From contig NZ_FPBM01000001.1 in assembly GCF_900116715.1 (NCBI RefSeq), positions 498,784 through 562,783 of the forward strand: a stretch of 64,000 nucleotides of DNA, given 5' to 3'. Under the pieces are notes generated by a model. That model was not told where the DNA came from and made no database searches. It saw only the letters and a list, made by a program, of their open reading frames with translations. This document shows positions 1-8,355 of the stretch, one piece after another (positions within the stretch are counted from its first letter, which is position 1; every line of letters begins with the position of its first letter). The stretch is from Polaromonas sp. YR568 (GTDB lineage: Bacteria; Pseudomonadota; Gammaproteobacteria; Burkholderiales; Burkholderiaceae_C). Both the position numbers and the translations under genes were made by a program.

Positions 1-88
1 CGAAGATCAGCGTGAGGCCCGCCGCCATCAGGAACAGCGTGGTGGCGTAAGACAGCCCGCCCAGCAGCTGGACCACGGAAAAGGTCAT
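1..88 (-). CDS. Branched-chain amino acid ABC transporter permease, LivH type (5' fragment)
   Basis: Only the first 29 codons are inside the window; the gene continues past base 1. The translation begins MTFSVVQLLGGLSYATTLFL and goes on with MAAGLTLIF, a first membrane helix of the kind that opens LivH/BraD permeases, which import branched-chain amino acids and related compounds. The ATG at 88 lies 4 bases after the nitroreductase stop, so it is probably co-transcribed with the genes upstream. The family call rests on this short N-terminus and on similarity recalled from memory. Confidence 0.6.
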   Translation of the reverse strand, partial: MTFSVVQLLGGLSYATTLFLMAAGLTLIF

Positions 89-92
89 CCAG

Positions 93-839
93 TCAATCCA
101 GCCAGGTGGTGAACTTTTCAGCCGGCACGCGTGGCGTTCTGAAGGTGTTCACCAGCGCCGTTTCATCGGCATAGCCCAGCGCCATGCCGCACACCAGCAT
201 CTCGTTGTCACCCGCGCCAATGTGCGGCAGGATGATCTTTGCGAAGCCGTTCCAGGCTGCCTGCGGGCAGGTGTGCAGGCCCAGGCCGCGCGCGGCCACC
301 ATGAGGCTTTGCATGAACATGCCGTAGTCGACCAGCGAGCCGCGGCCCATCACCCGGTCCAGCGTGAACATCAAGCCCACGGGCGCATCGAATAGCTGGA
401 AATTGCGGTGATGCTGCGCATGCATCTTGTCTTTGTCACCCTTGACGATGCCCAGCAGGCCGTAAAGGCCCCAGCCGTTTTCGCGGCGGCGGTCGATGTA
501 GGGAGAGACCCACTTTTCAGGGTAGTAGTCGTATTCCTCTCGGTACTCGGCAGCCAGGGCCGGGTTGGCGTACAGCGCATCGTGGGCCTCGCAGACTTTG
601 CTGACGAGCGCGTCGCGGCTGGCGCCTTGCAGCACATAGGCCTTCCAGGGCTGGGTGTTGGTGCCCGAAGGCGCGCGGCTGGCGACTTCCAGCAGGTGGG
701 CGATGGTTTCGCGCGGCACCGGCTTGGGCAGAAACATGCGTATCGACTGGCGGCTGACGATGGCTTCGTCTACTGCATTGCGTGCGTCGCCCGGCTGACG
801 CGGGCTGATATAGGAAAGCACGGGCGGTGCCTGCGTCAT
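93..839 (-). CDS. Nitroreductase family protein
   Basis: A 248-residue FMN-dependent oxidoreductase of the nitroreductase fold; substrate unknown. The FMN-phosphate-contacting segment SRQSIRMF lies at about residues 29-36 and RAPSGTNTQPW at about 54-64, both typical of the family. A later GLGLHTCPQAAW segment matches the usual region before the C-terminal extension. The ATG at 839 overlaps the thioesterase stop in an ATGA junction, which fixes the start even though the frame is open further upstream. It sits between a hotdog thioesterase and a LivH-type permease, so it may act on an aromatic or CoA-linked substrate, but that is only inference. Confidence 0.88.
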   Translation of the reverse strand: MTQAPPVLSYISPRQPGDARNAVDEAIVSRQSIRMFLPKPVPRETIAHLLEVASRAPSGTNTQPWKAYVLQGASRDALVSKVCEAHDALYANPALAAEYREEYDYYPEKWVSPYIDRRRENGWGLYGLLGIVKGDKDKMHAQHHRNFQLFDAPVGLMFTLDRVMGRGSLVDYGMFMQSLMVAARGLGLHTCPQAAWNGFAKIILPHIGAGDNEMLVCGMALGYADETALVNTFRTPRVPAEKFTTWLD

Positions 840-1279
840 CTGAGGGTCTCCAGTACAGAAAGAAGTTCGGGGGGCAGCGGCGCCGGCCTGCGCGTCGCGC
901 GGTCCACATAGACATGAATGAAATGGCCCCGGGCCGCGCACAGCGAATCTTTGTCGCCCGGGAACAAAGCCACCTCGTAACGCACGCTGGACGAGCCCAC
1001 ATGCGCCACGCGGATGCCTGCGACCACCGGCTCCGGAAAAGCCAGCGGCGCGAAGTAATTGCACTGGGTTTCGATGACCAGGCCGATCACGCCGCCGGTA
1101 TGGATGTCGATGGCGCCGCGCTCAATCAGCAGGCCGTTGACGGCCGTGTCGAACCAGCTGTAGTAGACGACATTGTTGACGTGGCCGTAGACATCGTTGT
1201 CGGACCAGCGGGTGCCGATGTCGCGGAAAGCTTTGTAGGCGCTGCGGGCTTCAGCCTGCGGGCGTGTCGGGGAGGTCAT
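836..1279 (-). CDS. Acyl-CoA thioesterase, 4HBT/YbgC-type hotdog fold
   Basis: A 147-residue single hotdog-domain protein. The N-terminal segment RWSDNDVYGHVNN at about residues 24-36 carries the conserved Asp and His-Val-Asn-Asn pattern of the 4-hydroxybenzoyl-CoA thioesterase family, which hydrolyses acyl- or aroyl-CoA thioesters. Length is normal for the family. Its ATG at 1279 lies inside the end of the upstream epimerase gene (29-base overlap), and its stop overlaps the next ATG. This is tight translational coupling within one minus-strand operon. Substrate cannot be read from the sequence. Confidence 0.88.
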   Translation of the reverse strand: MTSPTRPQAEARSAYKAFRDIGTRWSDNDVYGHVNNVVYYSWFDTAVNGLLIERGAIDIHTGGVIGLVIETQCNYFAPLAFPEPVVAGIRVAHVGSSSVRYEVALFPGDKDSLCAARGHFIHVYVDRATRRPAPLPPELLSVLETLR

Positions 1280-2255
1280 GAGGACCTATTTTGCCAGCGT
1301 GCACCTGGTGGGGCTCAGGCTGTGTTTTTGGCTGAATCGCCGGCCTGATCGCAAGGGGCTCACGCCCCAGCAATTCCGGCAAACGGTTGGGCGAAGGCAC
1401 GTTGTCCCGCTGCAGCAAAATCCAGTGCCCATACGAAAAAGGCGAAAAGTGCAGGACATCGCACACGTGGGCGCCCAGGCGTGCCGCCCAGTTGGGAGTG
1501 GGAATCTGCAATGCGCGGGTGCCTGTGTAATCGGCGCGAAGCTCGCGCAGGTACTCCGCGTAGCCGTAGCGGCGAATGCCGCCCAGCTCAACTTCACGGT
1601 GGCCTGCCAGTGAAGGAAGCGCGGCAAGCACTGCGAACGCCTTTCCCAGATCGGTGGCCGCCATGGCCGCAATGCCGCCGCGCGCGCCGCGTGGAATGAA
1701 GTGCACCGGCGAGCGCGACAAGCCGCGCAGCCAGCGGGCGCCGAAGCCGCCCTCGCCGTCGAGCAAAGAAGGCCGCACGATGGCGTAGTCGCTGCCCGAA
1801 GCCGCGATGGCGCGTTCACCCAGCAGTTTGCTGGAGAGAAAGCGACTTTTGGCGCCTTCGTGCAAGCCGAGAGCGGAAGTGTGAACAAAACGAATATTGG
1901 CGCCGGCGCATGCAAGGGCCAGCGCTGCGGGCGCGCGATGGTGCACGTGGTCATAGGACTCGTTGGGCCGCTGGCGCAGGATGCCCACGCAATTCACAAC
2001 CACGTCCACGTCTTTCAGCAAAGACGCCCACGCATCGGGCTGCAGCAAGTGCTCAAAGCGCACGAGGTGCAGGGACGCAAAGGGATAGGCGCTTTTATGG
2101 CGCTCAGGGTGGCGGCTGCCTATTGCCACCTGCGCGCCCGAAGCGTGCAAGGCCGCTACAGCATGGCGGCCGATGAAACCGGTGCCGCCCAGCACCAGCA
2201 CACGAAGCGCGCCAGCGGGAATGTTTTTTGGGGAGTCCTCGGTATCAGGCGGCAT
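1251..2255 (-). CDS. NAD(P)-binding epimerase/dehydratase family protein (NDUFA9-like SDR)
   Basis: An extended or atypical short-chain dehydrogenase with an N-terminal Rossmann motif GGTGFIG about 23 residues from the chosen start, then VVNCVGIL and FVHTSALG segments as in NDUFA9-like or NmrA-like proteins. I chose ATG 2255 (334 aa). A GTG at 2318 would add 21 residues unlike the family and lies only 6 bases after the preceding stop, so it remains possible. The protein has no visible membrane segment. It overlaps the thioesterase gene and follows the deacetylase-like gene closely, so all are probably one transcript. Substrate unknown. Confidence 0.8.
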   Translation of the reverse strand: MPPDTEDSPKNIPAGALRVLVLGGTGFIGRHAVAALHASGAQVAIGSRHPERHKSAYPFASLHLVRFEHLLQPDAWASLLKDVDVVVNCVGILRQRPNESYDHVHHRAPAALALACAGANIRFVHTSALGLHEGAKSRFLSSKLLGERAIAASGSDYAIVRPSLLDGEGGFGARWLRGLSRSPVHFIPRGARGGIAAMAATDLGKAFAVLAALPSLAGHREVELGGIRRYGYAEYLRELRADYTGTRALQIPTPNWAARLGAHVCDVLHFSPFSYGHWILLQRDNVPSPNRLPELLGREPLAIRPAIQPKTQPEPHQVHAGKIGPHDLPDTPAG

Positions 2256-2324
2256 GTGGGTGGCTCGGCTTGTTCTTGTGGGCGCCGGGATGGCCAAGGC
2301 AATGTAGCAGCAATCCACGAAGGG

Positions 2325-3272
2325 CTAAGGGTTCCAGCGTTTCCAGTATTCGAGCGCGACCCGGTAGGTGTTCACTTGCACCTGCACGGTTTCATCGATG
2401 TTGACGCCGTAGCCGCCCGCCATCGAAAACGCCAGCGGAATGCGGCGCTGCCAGGCCCAGTCAAAGACACGCCGGTCGCGCGCCTCCAGGCCGTCAAAGC
2501 TCAAAGACAAGCGGCCCAGGCGGTCGCCTTCAAAGGGGTCCGCACCGGCCAGGAACAGCACCAGCCCCGGTTCAAAGCGCCGCTCCAGTTCATCCAGCGC
2601 ATGTTCCAGCGCCTGCAGATAGGCAGCGTCGCCGCAGCCGTCGGGAAGGTCCACGTCAAGGTCACTGGCCTCCTTGCGGAAGGGAAAGTTCTTTTGTCCA
2701 TGCAGCGAGAGCGTGAATACGCTGGCGTCGGCGGCAAAGATGCTGGCGGTGCCGTTGCCCTGGTGCACGTCCAGGTCGATGATGGTGACCTGCAGCGGTT
2801 TGCGCTCGTGGCGATGCAGCCGTGCCCACTCTGCCTGCATCAATCGCGCCGCCACTGCCGCGTCGTTGAAGACACAAAAGCCGCCGCCTTTGTGGGCATA
2901 CGAGTGGTGCGTGCCGCCGGCCAGGTTGGCGGCAATACCCTCGCCCGGCTTGCCTGCCGGGCCCATTGCCACGCGGGCGGCTGCGACGGTGGCGCCCGCT
3001 GAGCGCCGCGCGCGCTCGGCCATGCCCGGGCTCCAGGGAAAGCCGATCTCGCGCTGTGCGGCCGCCGGCAAGGTGCCGTGGGTGATAGCGTCTATGTAGG
3101 CTGGCGTATGAACCAGCGCCAGCTCACCATCCGTGGCGGCCGGCGCCTGCGCCATGCGGACCTGCGGGAGTTCGTTCACCAGCCGGTCGCGCAGCAGGCG
3201 GTATTTCGCCATGGGAAAGCGGTGCCCCTGGGGCAGCGGCAGCACAAAGTTGTCGGCGTAAAAGGCTTGCAA
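2325..3272 (-). CDS. Histone deacetylase-family hydrolase (first of two)
   Basis: A 315-residue arginase/deacetylase-fold metalloenzyme. The active-site pair His122-His123 lies in GGTHHSYAHKGGG. The Zn ligands are expected to be Asp168 and His170 in IDLDVHQGNG and Asp245 in AGADPFEGD, and a GGYG motif is near the end. Bacterial members remove acetyl groups from polyamines or other small amines, and some act on proteins. The frame has no ATG before MAKYRLL at residue 21, but the first 20 residues (FYADNFVLPLPQGHRFP) are typical of the subfamily, so I use the TTG at 3272. It heads the minus-strand run down to base 1. Confidence 0.88.
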   Translation of the reverse strand: MQAFYADNFVLPLPQGHRFPMAKYRLLRDRLVNELPQVRMAQAPAATDGELALVHTPAYIDAITHGTLPAAAQREIGFPWSPGMAERARRSAGATVAAARVAMGPAGKPGEGIAANLAGGTHHSYAHKGGGFCVFNDAAVAARLMQAEWARLHRHERKPLQVTIIDLDVHQGNGTASIFAADASVFTLSLHGQKNFPFRKEASDLDVDLPDGCGDAAYLQALEHALDELERRFEPGLVLFLAGADPFEGDRLGRLSLSFDGLEARDRRVFDWAWQRRIPLAFSMAGGYGVNIDETVQVQVNTYRVALEYWKRWNP

Positions 3273-3396
3273 GGTGGGGGATCCGGAAGAGGTTTAGCCA
3301 TTGTGGCCCAAGGGTTTCAGCGCCGCGGAAAGGGCGAATCTGGATACTTTTGCACTCTGTTTTAGTGCGCCAACTAGGGCTCCGCCTCTAAATTGG

Positions 3397-3468
3397 TGCA
3401 GTGCAACAAAAAATGCTTGCAATGGGGCGGGTATTCCCTATACTTGGGCTTATGTTGCAGTGCAGCAA
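3397..3468 (+). promoter_or_regulatory. phasin promoter flanked by two PhaR-like operator repeats
   Basis: A strong sigma70-type promoter is visible: TTGCAA at 3417-3422, a 16-base spacer and TATACT at 3439-3444. Two near-identical direct repeats bracket it: TGCAGTGCAACAA at 3397-3409 and TGCAGTGCAGCAA at 3456-3468, differing at one base. The first lies just upstream of the -35 and the second over the likely transcription start. PhaR represses phasin genes in related bacteria by binding TGCA-rich sites, so these are good PhaR operator candidates. The binding itself is inference. Confidence 0.7.
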
Positions 3469-3531
3469 TTCAGCGCAAAGCAACTGTTGACCCCTTAGTT
3501 GACCCTTAACCACCTATATTGGAGATTCATT

Positions 3532-4077
3532 ATGCTGACCGCTGAACAAGTTCTCGCTTCCCACAAAGCCAACATCGAAACCCTGTTTGGTCTGACCCAC
3601 AAAGCCTTCGAAGGCGTTGAAAAGCTGGTCGAACTGAACGTGCAAGCCACCAAGGCTGCCCTGGCTGAAACCGCCAACCACACGCAAGCTGTTCTGGGCG
3701 TGAAAGACGCACAAGAACTGCTGGCCCTGCAAGCCGGCCTGGTCCAGCCCCTGGCTGAAAAGACCGCTGCTTACAGCCGTCACCTGTATGACATCGCTTC
3801 GGCCGCCGGCGCCGACCTCGGCAAGACCTTTGAAGGCCAGGCCGCTGATGCACAAAAGAAATTCGTCGGCCTGGTCGACAACGCCGCCAAGAACGCACCC
3901 GCCGGTTCCGAAACCGCTGTGGCTGTTCTGAAGAGCGCCGTTGCTGCTGCCAACAACGCATTTGAGTCGGTCCAAAAAGCCGTGAAGCAAGCCAGCGACA
4001 TCGCTGAAGCCAACTTCAACACGGTAGCCGCTTCCGCAGTGAACGCCACCAAGGCTCCTGCCGCTAAAAAGCGCTAA
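3532..4077 (+). CDS. phaP: Phasin (polyhydroxyalkanoate granule-associated protein)
   Basis: A 181-residue, almost wholly helical, Ala-rich protein with no signal peptide. The start [20 protein letters not shown] and the [11 protein letters not shown] segment are typical of the betaproteobacterial phasin family (phasin_2), which coats polyhydroxybutyrate granules in the cytoplasm and controls their size. The C-terminus is a basic Lys/Ala tail (KAPAAKKR) of the kind often seen in phasins. The ATG at 3532 is preceded by GGAG at 3521. The gene stands alone between its own promoter and a terminator, so it is monocistronic and probably highly expressed. Confidence 0.93.
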   Translation: MLTAEQVLASHKANIETLFGLTHKAFEGVEKLVELNVQATKAALAETANHTQAVLGVKDAQELLALQAGLVQPLAEKTAAYSRHLYDIASAAGADLGKTFEGQAADAQKKFVGLVDNAAKNAPAGSETAVAVLKSAVAAANNAFESVQKAVKQASDIAEANFNTVAASAVNATKAPAAKKR

Positions 4078-4199
4078 GCCCAGGCGCCTCGTGCGCCACC
4101 GTTCATGGAGCAGCTTTCGCAGGCCCTGTTCAGCTGAGCAGGGTTTCAGACCAGTTGTCTCCTCGGGTCCCTTCTGAATTCATTTCACGGACCCCTTAA

Positions 4200-4228
4200 A
4201 GCCTAATCGTGAGATTGGGCTTTTTTTT
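4200..4228 (+). terminator. Intrinsic terminator of the phasin gene
   Basis: A 9-bp stem AGCCTAATC / GATTGGGCT (one G-U pair) with a GTGA loop, followed directly by eight T residues, about 120 bases after the phasin stop. Confidence 0.85.
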
Positions 4229-4239
4229 GGTCGAAATTG

Positions 4240-4301
4240 AAGCAGAATCAGCCTGAAATCCAATACGAAGGGCGCAAGCTGCTCCTGAAACAGTAGCAGC
4301 T
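4240..4301 (-). repeat. Comamonadaceae-type stem-loop repeat, copy 1
   Basis: The inverted repeat AGCTGCT / AGCAGCT at 4277-4301 overlaps the stop codon of the patatin gene. Read on the minus strand it is GCTACTG-TTTC-AGGAGCAGC followed by TTGCGCCC, the same order of stem then TTGCGC-like tail seen in the copies at 14458, 30380 and 37430. The outer boundary (4240) is approximate. Confidence 0.5.
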
Positions 4302-5283
4302 ACGGCAACAGCCTCTGGACCTGGCCGCCTGCGGCTTCGAGCCTGGCCTTCAATTGCGGCAAGGCGGCCAGCATGGCGGCCCGGCCTGAGTCGATGGCGC
4401 GCTGCCGCGCCGAGAAGTCGGCGCTTTTCAGGCCCGCGAGCGAGGGCCGCACCACCACATCAGCGTCCTTCAATTCGTACTGGTTGATGCTTTTGCCCAT
4501 GATGGCAAAGGTCTGCAGCAGGATCTGCAGCGTGTCGCCGGCCGGGTTGGCTTCCGGCGGGCTGGAGATATCCACCGCCACGACGATATCCGCCCCCATC
4601 TGCCGCGCAAAGCGCACCGGCACCGGCGACACCAGGCCGCCATCCACATACTCGCGCCCGTTGATCTTGACCGGCACAAACACCGCCGGCACCGCACTGG
4701 AGGCACGCACCGCCGTGCCGGTATCGCCGCGCTGGAACAGCACGGCCTGCCCGCTGTTGAGGTCGGTGGCGACTATGCCCAGCGGGATGGCCATGTTTTC
4801 CATCAGCCGGTTGGCCACCAGGTCGTTGACATAGCGGGCCAGCGCATCGCCGCGAAACATGCCGCGGCCAAAGATCGGCAGCATCCAGTCGGTGATCGCG
4901 ACTTCTTCCATGTTCAGCGCGGTCTGCTGCAGTTGCGCGCTGGTCTTGCCGCTGGCATACAGCGCCGCCACCAGGCTGCCGGCCGATGTGCCGACCACCA
5001 GCTGCGGCTTGAGCCCGGCCTCCTCCAGCACGGCGATCACGCCCACGTGCGCAAAACCACGCGCCGCGCCGCCACCCAGCGCAAGGCCGATGCGCACCGG
5101 CTTTCTGGCCGCTTCCGCAGGCGGCGGCACGACGGGCGCAGCCGGGCCTGAGGGCACCGCAGCGCAACCGGCCAGCAAGGAAAAAACCGTCGCCAGGCCA
5201 AGCCCGGACAGCCGGCCTTGCCACCACGAAGACTTGGTCAGCGTAGGGACTCTTTCAAGAATGATTCTTATTTGTTTTATCAT
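4300..5283 (-). CDS. Patatin-like phospholipase, lipoprotein (RssA-like)
   Basis: A 327-residue serine lipase/acyl hydrolase. It has an N-terminal signal with lipobox LLAGC (Cys40), so it should be lipid-anchored in the envelope. The oxyanion motif GGGAARG is at 70-76, the nucleophile is Ser100 in GTSAG, and the catalytic Asp is Asp214 in DGG. The family hydrolyses acyl chains from phospholipids or other esters. The start at ATG 5283 gives an unusually long n-region (about 23 residues) before the hydrophobic core, but no later ATG or GTG fits. Its first codons overlap a Fur-like box that it shares with the divergent fbpA-like gene, so iron may regulate both. Confidence 0.88.
   Translation of the reverse strand: MIKQIRIILERVPTLTKSSWWQGRLSGLGLATVFSLLAGCAAVPSGPAAPVVPPPAEAARKPVRIGLALGGGAARGFAHVGVIAVLEEAGLKPQLVVGTSAGSLVAALYASGKTSAQLQQTALNMEEVAITDWMLPIFGRGMFRGDALARYVNDLVANRLMENMAIPLGIVATDLNSGQAVLFQRGDTGTAVRASSAVPAVFVPVKINGREYVDGGLVSPVPVRFARQMGADIVVAVDISSPPEANPAGDTLQILLQTFAIMGKSINQYELKDADVVVRPSLAGLKSADFSARQRAIDSGRAAMLAALPQLKARLEAAGGQVQRLLP
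5257..5274 (+). promoter_or_regulatory. Candidate Fur box between the patatin and iron-binding-protein genes
   Basis: AAGAATGATTCTTATTTG contains a perfect AAGAAT-G-ATTCTT inverted repeat and matches much of the 19-bp Fur consensus (GATAATGATAATCATTATC). It lies 50-65 bases before the start of the iron-binding protein gene, where Fur repression is expected. It was matched by eye only. Confidence 0.5.
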
Positions 5284-5322
5284 CGTCGAGCTTCAAAAAT
5301 GCCTGTAAGGAAAGAGAAAGTT

Positions 5323-6366
5323 ATGTACAAAAAAGTGGTTCTCTCGTCACTCATGCTGCTGGCAGGCCTGGCCTCCGCCCAGGAGCAGGTGGTCAACTTG
5401 TATTCTGCCCGCCATTACCAGACGGACGAAAAGCTCTACAGCGATTTCACCAAGGCCACCGGCATCAAGGTCAACCGCGTGGACGCGGACGACGCCGGCA
5501 TCCTGGCGCGCCTCAAGGCTGAAGGCGCAGCCTCTCCCGCCGACGTGATCCTGCTGGTTGACGCCGCCCGCCTGCACAAGGGCGACATTGACGGCCTCTT
5601 CAAGCCCATCAAATCGCCAGCCCTCGAAGCCGCCATCCCGGCCAAGCTGCGCGCCAAGGAAACGGCCGAAGGCACGACCTGGTTCGGCTTCTCGACCCGC
5701 GCACGCGTCGTGGTGTTCGACAAGCTCAAGGTCAAAAAGGCCGACGTGGACACCTACGAAAAGCTGGCCGACCCGAAGAACAAGGGCCTGCTGTGCACCC
5801 GCTCGGGCGCCCACCCCTACAACCTCTCGCTCTTCGGCGCAGTGACCGAGCATCTGGGCGAAGCCAAGGCTGAGGAATGGCTCAAAGGCCTGGTGGCCAA
5901 CATGGCGCGCGACCCCAAGGGCGGCGACAGCGACCAGATCAAGGCTGTGGCCAGCGGCGAATGCGGCATTGCGCTGACCAACACCTACTACCTGGCGCGC
6001 ATCATGCGCTCCAACGCGGCTGACGACAAAGTCGTGGCCGACCGCGTCGGCGTGGTCTTCCCGAACCAGGACAGCTGGGGCACGCACGTGAACATCGCCG
6101 GCGCCGCTGTCGCCAAGAACGCCAAGAACACGGCCAATGCCGTCAAGTTCATGGAATACCTGGCCAGCCCCAGCGCGCAGGAATACTTTGCCAACGGCAA
6201 CAACGAGTGGGCCGCTGTGCCCGGCCTGGGCGTGAGCAACCCCGCCCTGAAGGCCATGTCGCCTTCGGGTAACGGCAGCTTCAAGTCGGAAACCATCCCG
6301 ATCAGCGCCGTGGGCAACAACCAGCTCAAGGTGCAGCAGATGCTGGACCGCGTCGGCTACAAATAA
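5323..6366 (+). CDS. Fe(3+) ABC transporter periplasmic binding protein (FbpA/FutA family)
   Basis: A 347-residue exported protein with signal peptide ending near LASAQ (residue 19) and mature start EQVVNLYSARHYQTDEKLY, the classic beginning of ferric-binding proteins (FbpA, AfuA, FutA1). The later GECGIALTNTYYLARI segment contains the paired Tyr residues that bind Fe(III) in this family. It delivers iron to an inner-membrane ABC permease, but no permease or ATPase gene follows; a terminator ends the transcript. ATG 5323 is preceded by a purine-rich AAGGAAAGAG site; the frame is open further upstream but lacks a ribosome site there. Confidence 0.93.
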   Translation: MYKKVVLSSLMLLAGLASAQEQVVNLYSARHYQTDEKLYSDFTKATGIKVNRVDADDAGILARLKAEGAASPADVILLVDAARLHKGDIDGLFKPIKSPALEAAIPAKLRAKETAEGTTWFGFSTRARVVVFDKLKVKKADVDTYEKLADPKNKGLLCTRSGAHPYNLSLFGAVTEHLGEAKAEEWLKGLVANMARDPKGGDSDQIKAVASGECGIALTNTYYLARIMRSNAADDKVVADRVGVVFPNQDSWGTHVNIAGAAVAKNAKNTANAVKFMEYLASPSAQEYFANGNNEWAAVPGLGVSNPALKAMSPSGNGSFKSETIPISAVGNNQLKVQQMLDRVGYK

Positions 6367-6389
6367 GCCAGCGCCCCGCTTTTGCGACA

Positions 6390-6422
6390 AGCCCGGCCGC
6401 CGAAAGGCGCCGGGCTTTTTTC
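6390..6422 (+). terminator. Intrinsic terminator of the iron-binding-protein gene
   Basis: Stem AGCCCGGC / GCCGGGCT with a GC-rich loop, then six T residues, 25 bases after the stop. Confidence 0.85.
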
Positions 6423-6444
6423 ATGCGCTGCTCATGCGCCATAA

Positions 6445-6465
6445 TTGACGTTTACGTTAACGTCA
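6445..6465 (+). promoter_or_regulatory. LiuR-like palindromic operator upstream of the SDR gene
   Basis: A perfect inverted repeat with 7-bp arms TGACGTT / AACGTCA around TACGTT. It matches 16 of 21 positions of the element at 59752-59772 before etfB. Both resemble the TTTACGT/ACGTAAA-type sites attributed to LiuR, a MerR-family regulator of branched-chain amino acid and fatty acid breakdown. The regulator name is recalled, not tested. Confidence 0.55.
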
Positions 6466-6538
6466 TGTCGCTCATGTTGTACAAGAAGCGCACACGGCGT
6501 CCACAAAACCCCTCACTCTTCTCACTCAAGGAACCACC

Positions 6539-7306
6539 ATGGAAATCGCAGGCAAAGTATTTATCGTCACCGGCGGCGCATCGGGCCTGGGTGAAGGCAC
6601 GGCGCGCATGCTGGTCGCCAACGGCGCCAAAGTCGTCATCGCCGACATGCAGGCCGACAAAGGCGAAGCCATCGCCAAAGACCTGGGCGCCGATAAGGCC
6701 GCCTTCGTCAAATGCGACGTGAGCCAGGAAGCCGACGGCCAGGCCGTGGTGGCCAAGGCGCTCACCATGGGCAAGCTGATGGGCCTGGTGAACTGCGCAG
6801 GCATTGCGCCCGCCGAAAAAACCGTGGGCAAAAACGGCGCGCACAGCCTGGCCACTTTCAGCAAGACCATCACCGTCAACCTGGTGGGCAGCTTCAACAT
6901 GATCCGCCTGGCGGCCGACGCCATGTGCAAGAACGAACCCGAAGCCACCGGCGAGCGCGGTGTGCTGATCTCCACCGCCTCCGTAGCGGCGTATGACGGC
7001 CAGATCGGCCAGGCCGCCTACAGCGCCTCCAAGGGCGGCATTGTCGGCATGACCTTGCCGATTGCCCGCGATCTGGCGCGCAACGGCATCCGCAACATGA
7101 CGATTGCTCCCGGCATTTTCGGCACGCCCATGCTCTTTGGCATGCCGCAAGAGGTGCAGGATTCGCTGGCCGCCGGGGTTCCCTTCCCGTCACGCCTGGG
7201 CACGCCGCAAGACTATGCGCGCCTGGCCAAGCACATCATCGAGAACGACATGCTCAACGGCGAAGTGATTCGCCTGGACGGCGCGATCCGCCTCGCACCC
7301 CGCTAA
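6539..7306 (+). CDS. Short-chain dehydrogenase, 3-hydroxyacyl-CoA dehydrogenase type 2-like
   Basis: A 255-residue classical SDR. The NAD-binding motif TGGASGLG is at 11-18, NCAG at about 85-88, and the catalytic residues are Ser148, Tyr161 and Lys165 (YSASK). The segment [18 protein letters not shown] and the [12 protein letters not shown] end are like 17beta-HSD10/type II 3-hydroxyacyl-CoA dehydrogenase, which oxidises short or branched 3-hydroxyacyl-CoA. That fits the LiuR-like operator upstream, shared with the etf operon. The ATG lies in ACCACCATGG with weak upstream ribosome signal (CAAGGAA at 6529). No partner gene is adjacent. Confidence 0.88.
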   Translation: MEIAGKVFIVTGGASGLGEGTARMLVANGAKVVIADMQADKGEAIAKDLGADKAAFVKCDVSQEADGQAVVAKALTMGKLMGLVNCAGIAPAEKTVGKNGAHSLATFSKTITVNLVGSFNMIRLAADAMCKNEPEATGERGVLISTASVAAYDGQIGQAAYSASKGGIVGMTLPIARDLARNGIRNMTIAPGIFGTPMLFGMPQEVQDSLAAGVPFPSRLGTPQDYARLAKHIIENDMLNGEVIRLDGAIRLAPR

Positions 7307-7312
7307 GCCCGT

Positions 7313-8245
7313 TTAGAGCACAGGCGGATGCAGCGCTGCCAGCCGTTCGGTCAGCAGCGCTGAAAGCCTTTCTATCACCTCATTGACGCGCGCCGGCACA
7401 TAGCGCCGGCTGGGCACCACGGCATAGAGCGGCGACGGCTCGCCCAGGTGGCCCGCAAACAGGCGCACCAGCTTGCCGCTGGCCAAAGAGGCCATGAGGT
7501 CGATCTCGGACTGGTACACAATGCCCCGCCCCTCCAGCGCCCACTGCAGCGCAATCGACGCATCATTGCAGGCCAGCGGCCCGGCCACGCGCACCTGGAA
7601 GGGCGCGCTGGCCTCTCCCTTCAATTCGAACGGCCACTGGTCTTGCCGGCGCTCGCGCACATGGCAGACCAGACAGTCGTGCTGCGCAAGTTCGCTGGGG
7701 TCCATCGGCGTGCCGCGGCGCGTCAGGTAGTCCGGGCTGGCGCAGGCCACGCGGCGGGCCGGCGCCAGCAAGCGCGCCGAGTGGGTTGAATCCATCAAGG
7801 GCCCATTGCGCAAGGCGATGTCTATGCCCTCGCGCACCAGGTCCACGCGCGCGTCGCTGATCTGCAGATCGATTTCAATGCCCGGGTGGGTATTGGCAAA
7901 TTCGGCCAGCCAGTAGGCCAGCATTTCGCGGGCCAGCATGGCAGTGGCCGTGATGCGGATACTGCCCGTGAGGCCAAAGGTACCGGCACGCACTTTGGCC
8001 TGGCCCTCAGACACCAGCTCCAGCGCGCGGCGCGCATGGTCGACCATGACTGCGCCTTCGGCCGTCGGGCGCACGGCGCGCGTGGTGCGCTCAAAGAGGC
8101 GTACGCCCAGAGAGGTTTCCAGCCGCTTGATCGCCGCGCTGACAGCGGCCGTGGAAAGCCGGCATCGCTTGCCCGCCCCGGTAAGGCTGCCGGTCTCCGC
8201 CGTGGCCAGCAGCACGCGCAGGGCATCGAGATTGTCAAATTCCAT
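7313..8245 (-). CDS. LysR-family transcriptional regulator
   Basis: A 310-residue LysR protein with an N-terminal winged helix-turn-helix (residues about 4-62, with AAVSAAIKRLETSLGVRLFER as the recognition region) and a C-terminal substrate-binding domain with conserved LVREGIDIALRNG. It converges on the SDR gene (stops 6 bases apart) and is divergent from the gamma-glutamyltransferase gene (start 8356). By LysR habit it may control that gene, with the 110-base intergenic region as operator, but no clear T-N11-A site was identified. The inducer is unknown. Confidence 0.92.
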   Translation of the reverse strand: MEFDNLDALRVLLATAETGSLTGAGKRCRLSTAAVSAAIKRLETSLGVRLFERTTRAVRPTAEGAVMVDHARRALELVSEGQAKVRAGTFGLTGSIRITATAMLAREMLAYWLAEFANTHPGIEIDLQISDARVDLVREGIDIALRNGPLMDSTHSARLLAPARRVACASPDYLTRRGTPMDPSELAQHDCLVCHVRERRQDQWPFELKGEASAPFQVRVAGPLACNDASIALQWALEGRGIVYQSEIDLMASLASGKLVRLFAGHLGEPSPLYAVVPSRRYVPARVNEVIERLSALLTERLAALHPPVL

Positions 8246-8355
8246 GGAAGAGTGATTTCTCCGAAACGCCGTTGTGGGGCAAAGGGCCGCTGGCTATATT
8301 TGCCTTGGGGGCCCGCAGCCCCGCGACAAGCAACAACTACATTCAAGGATATCCC

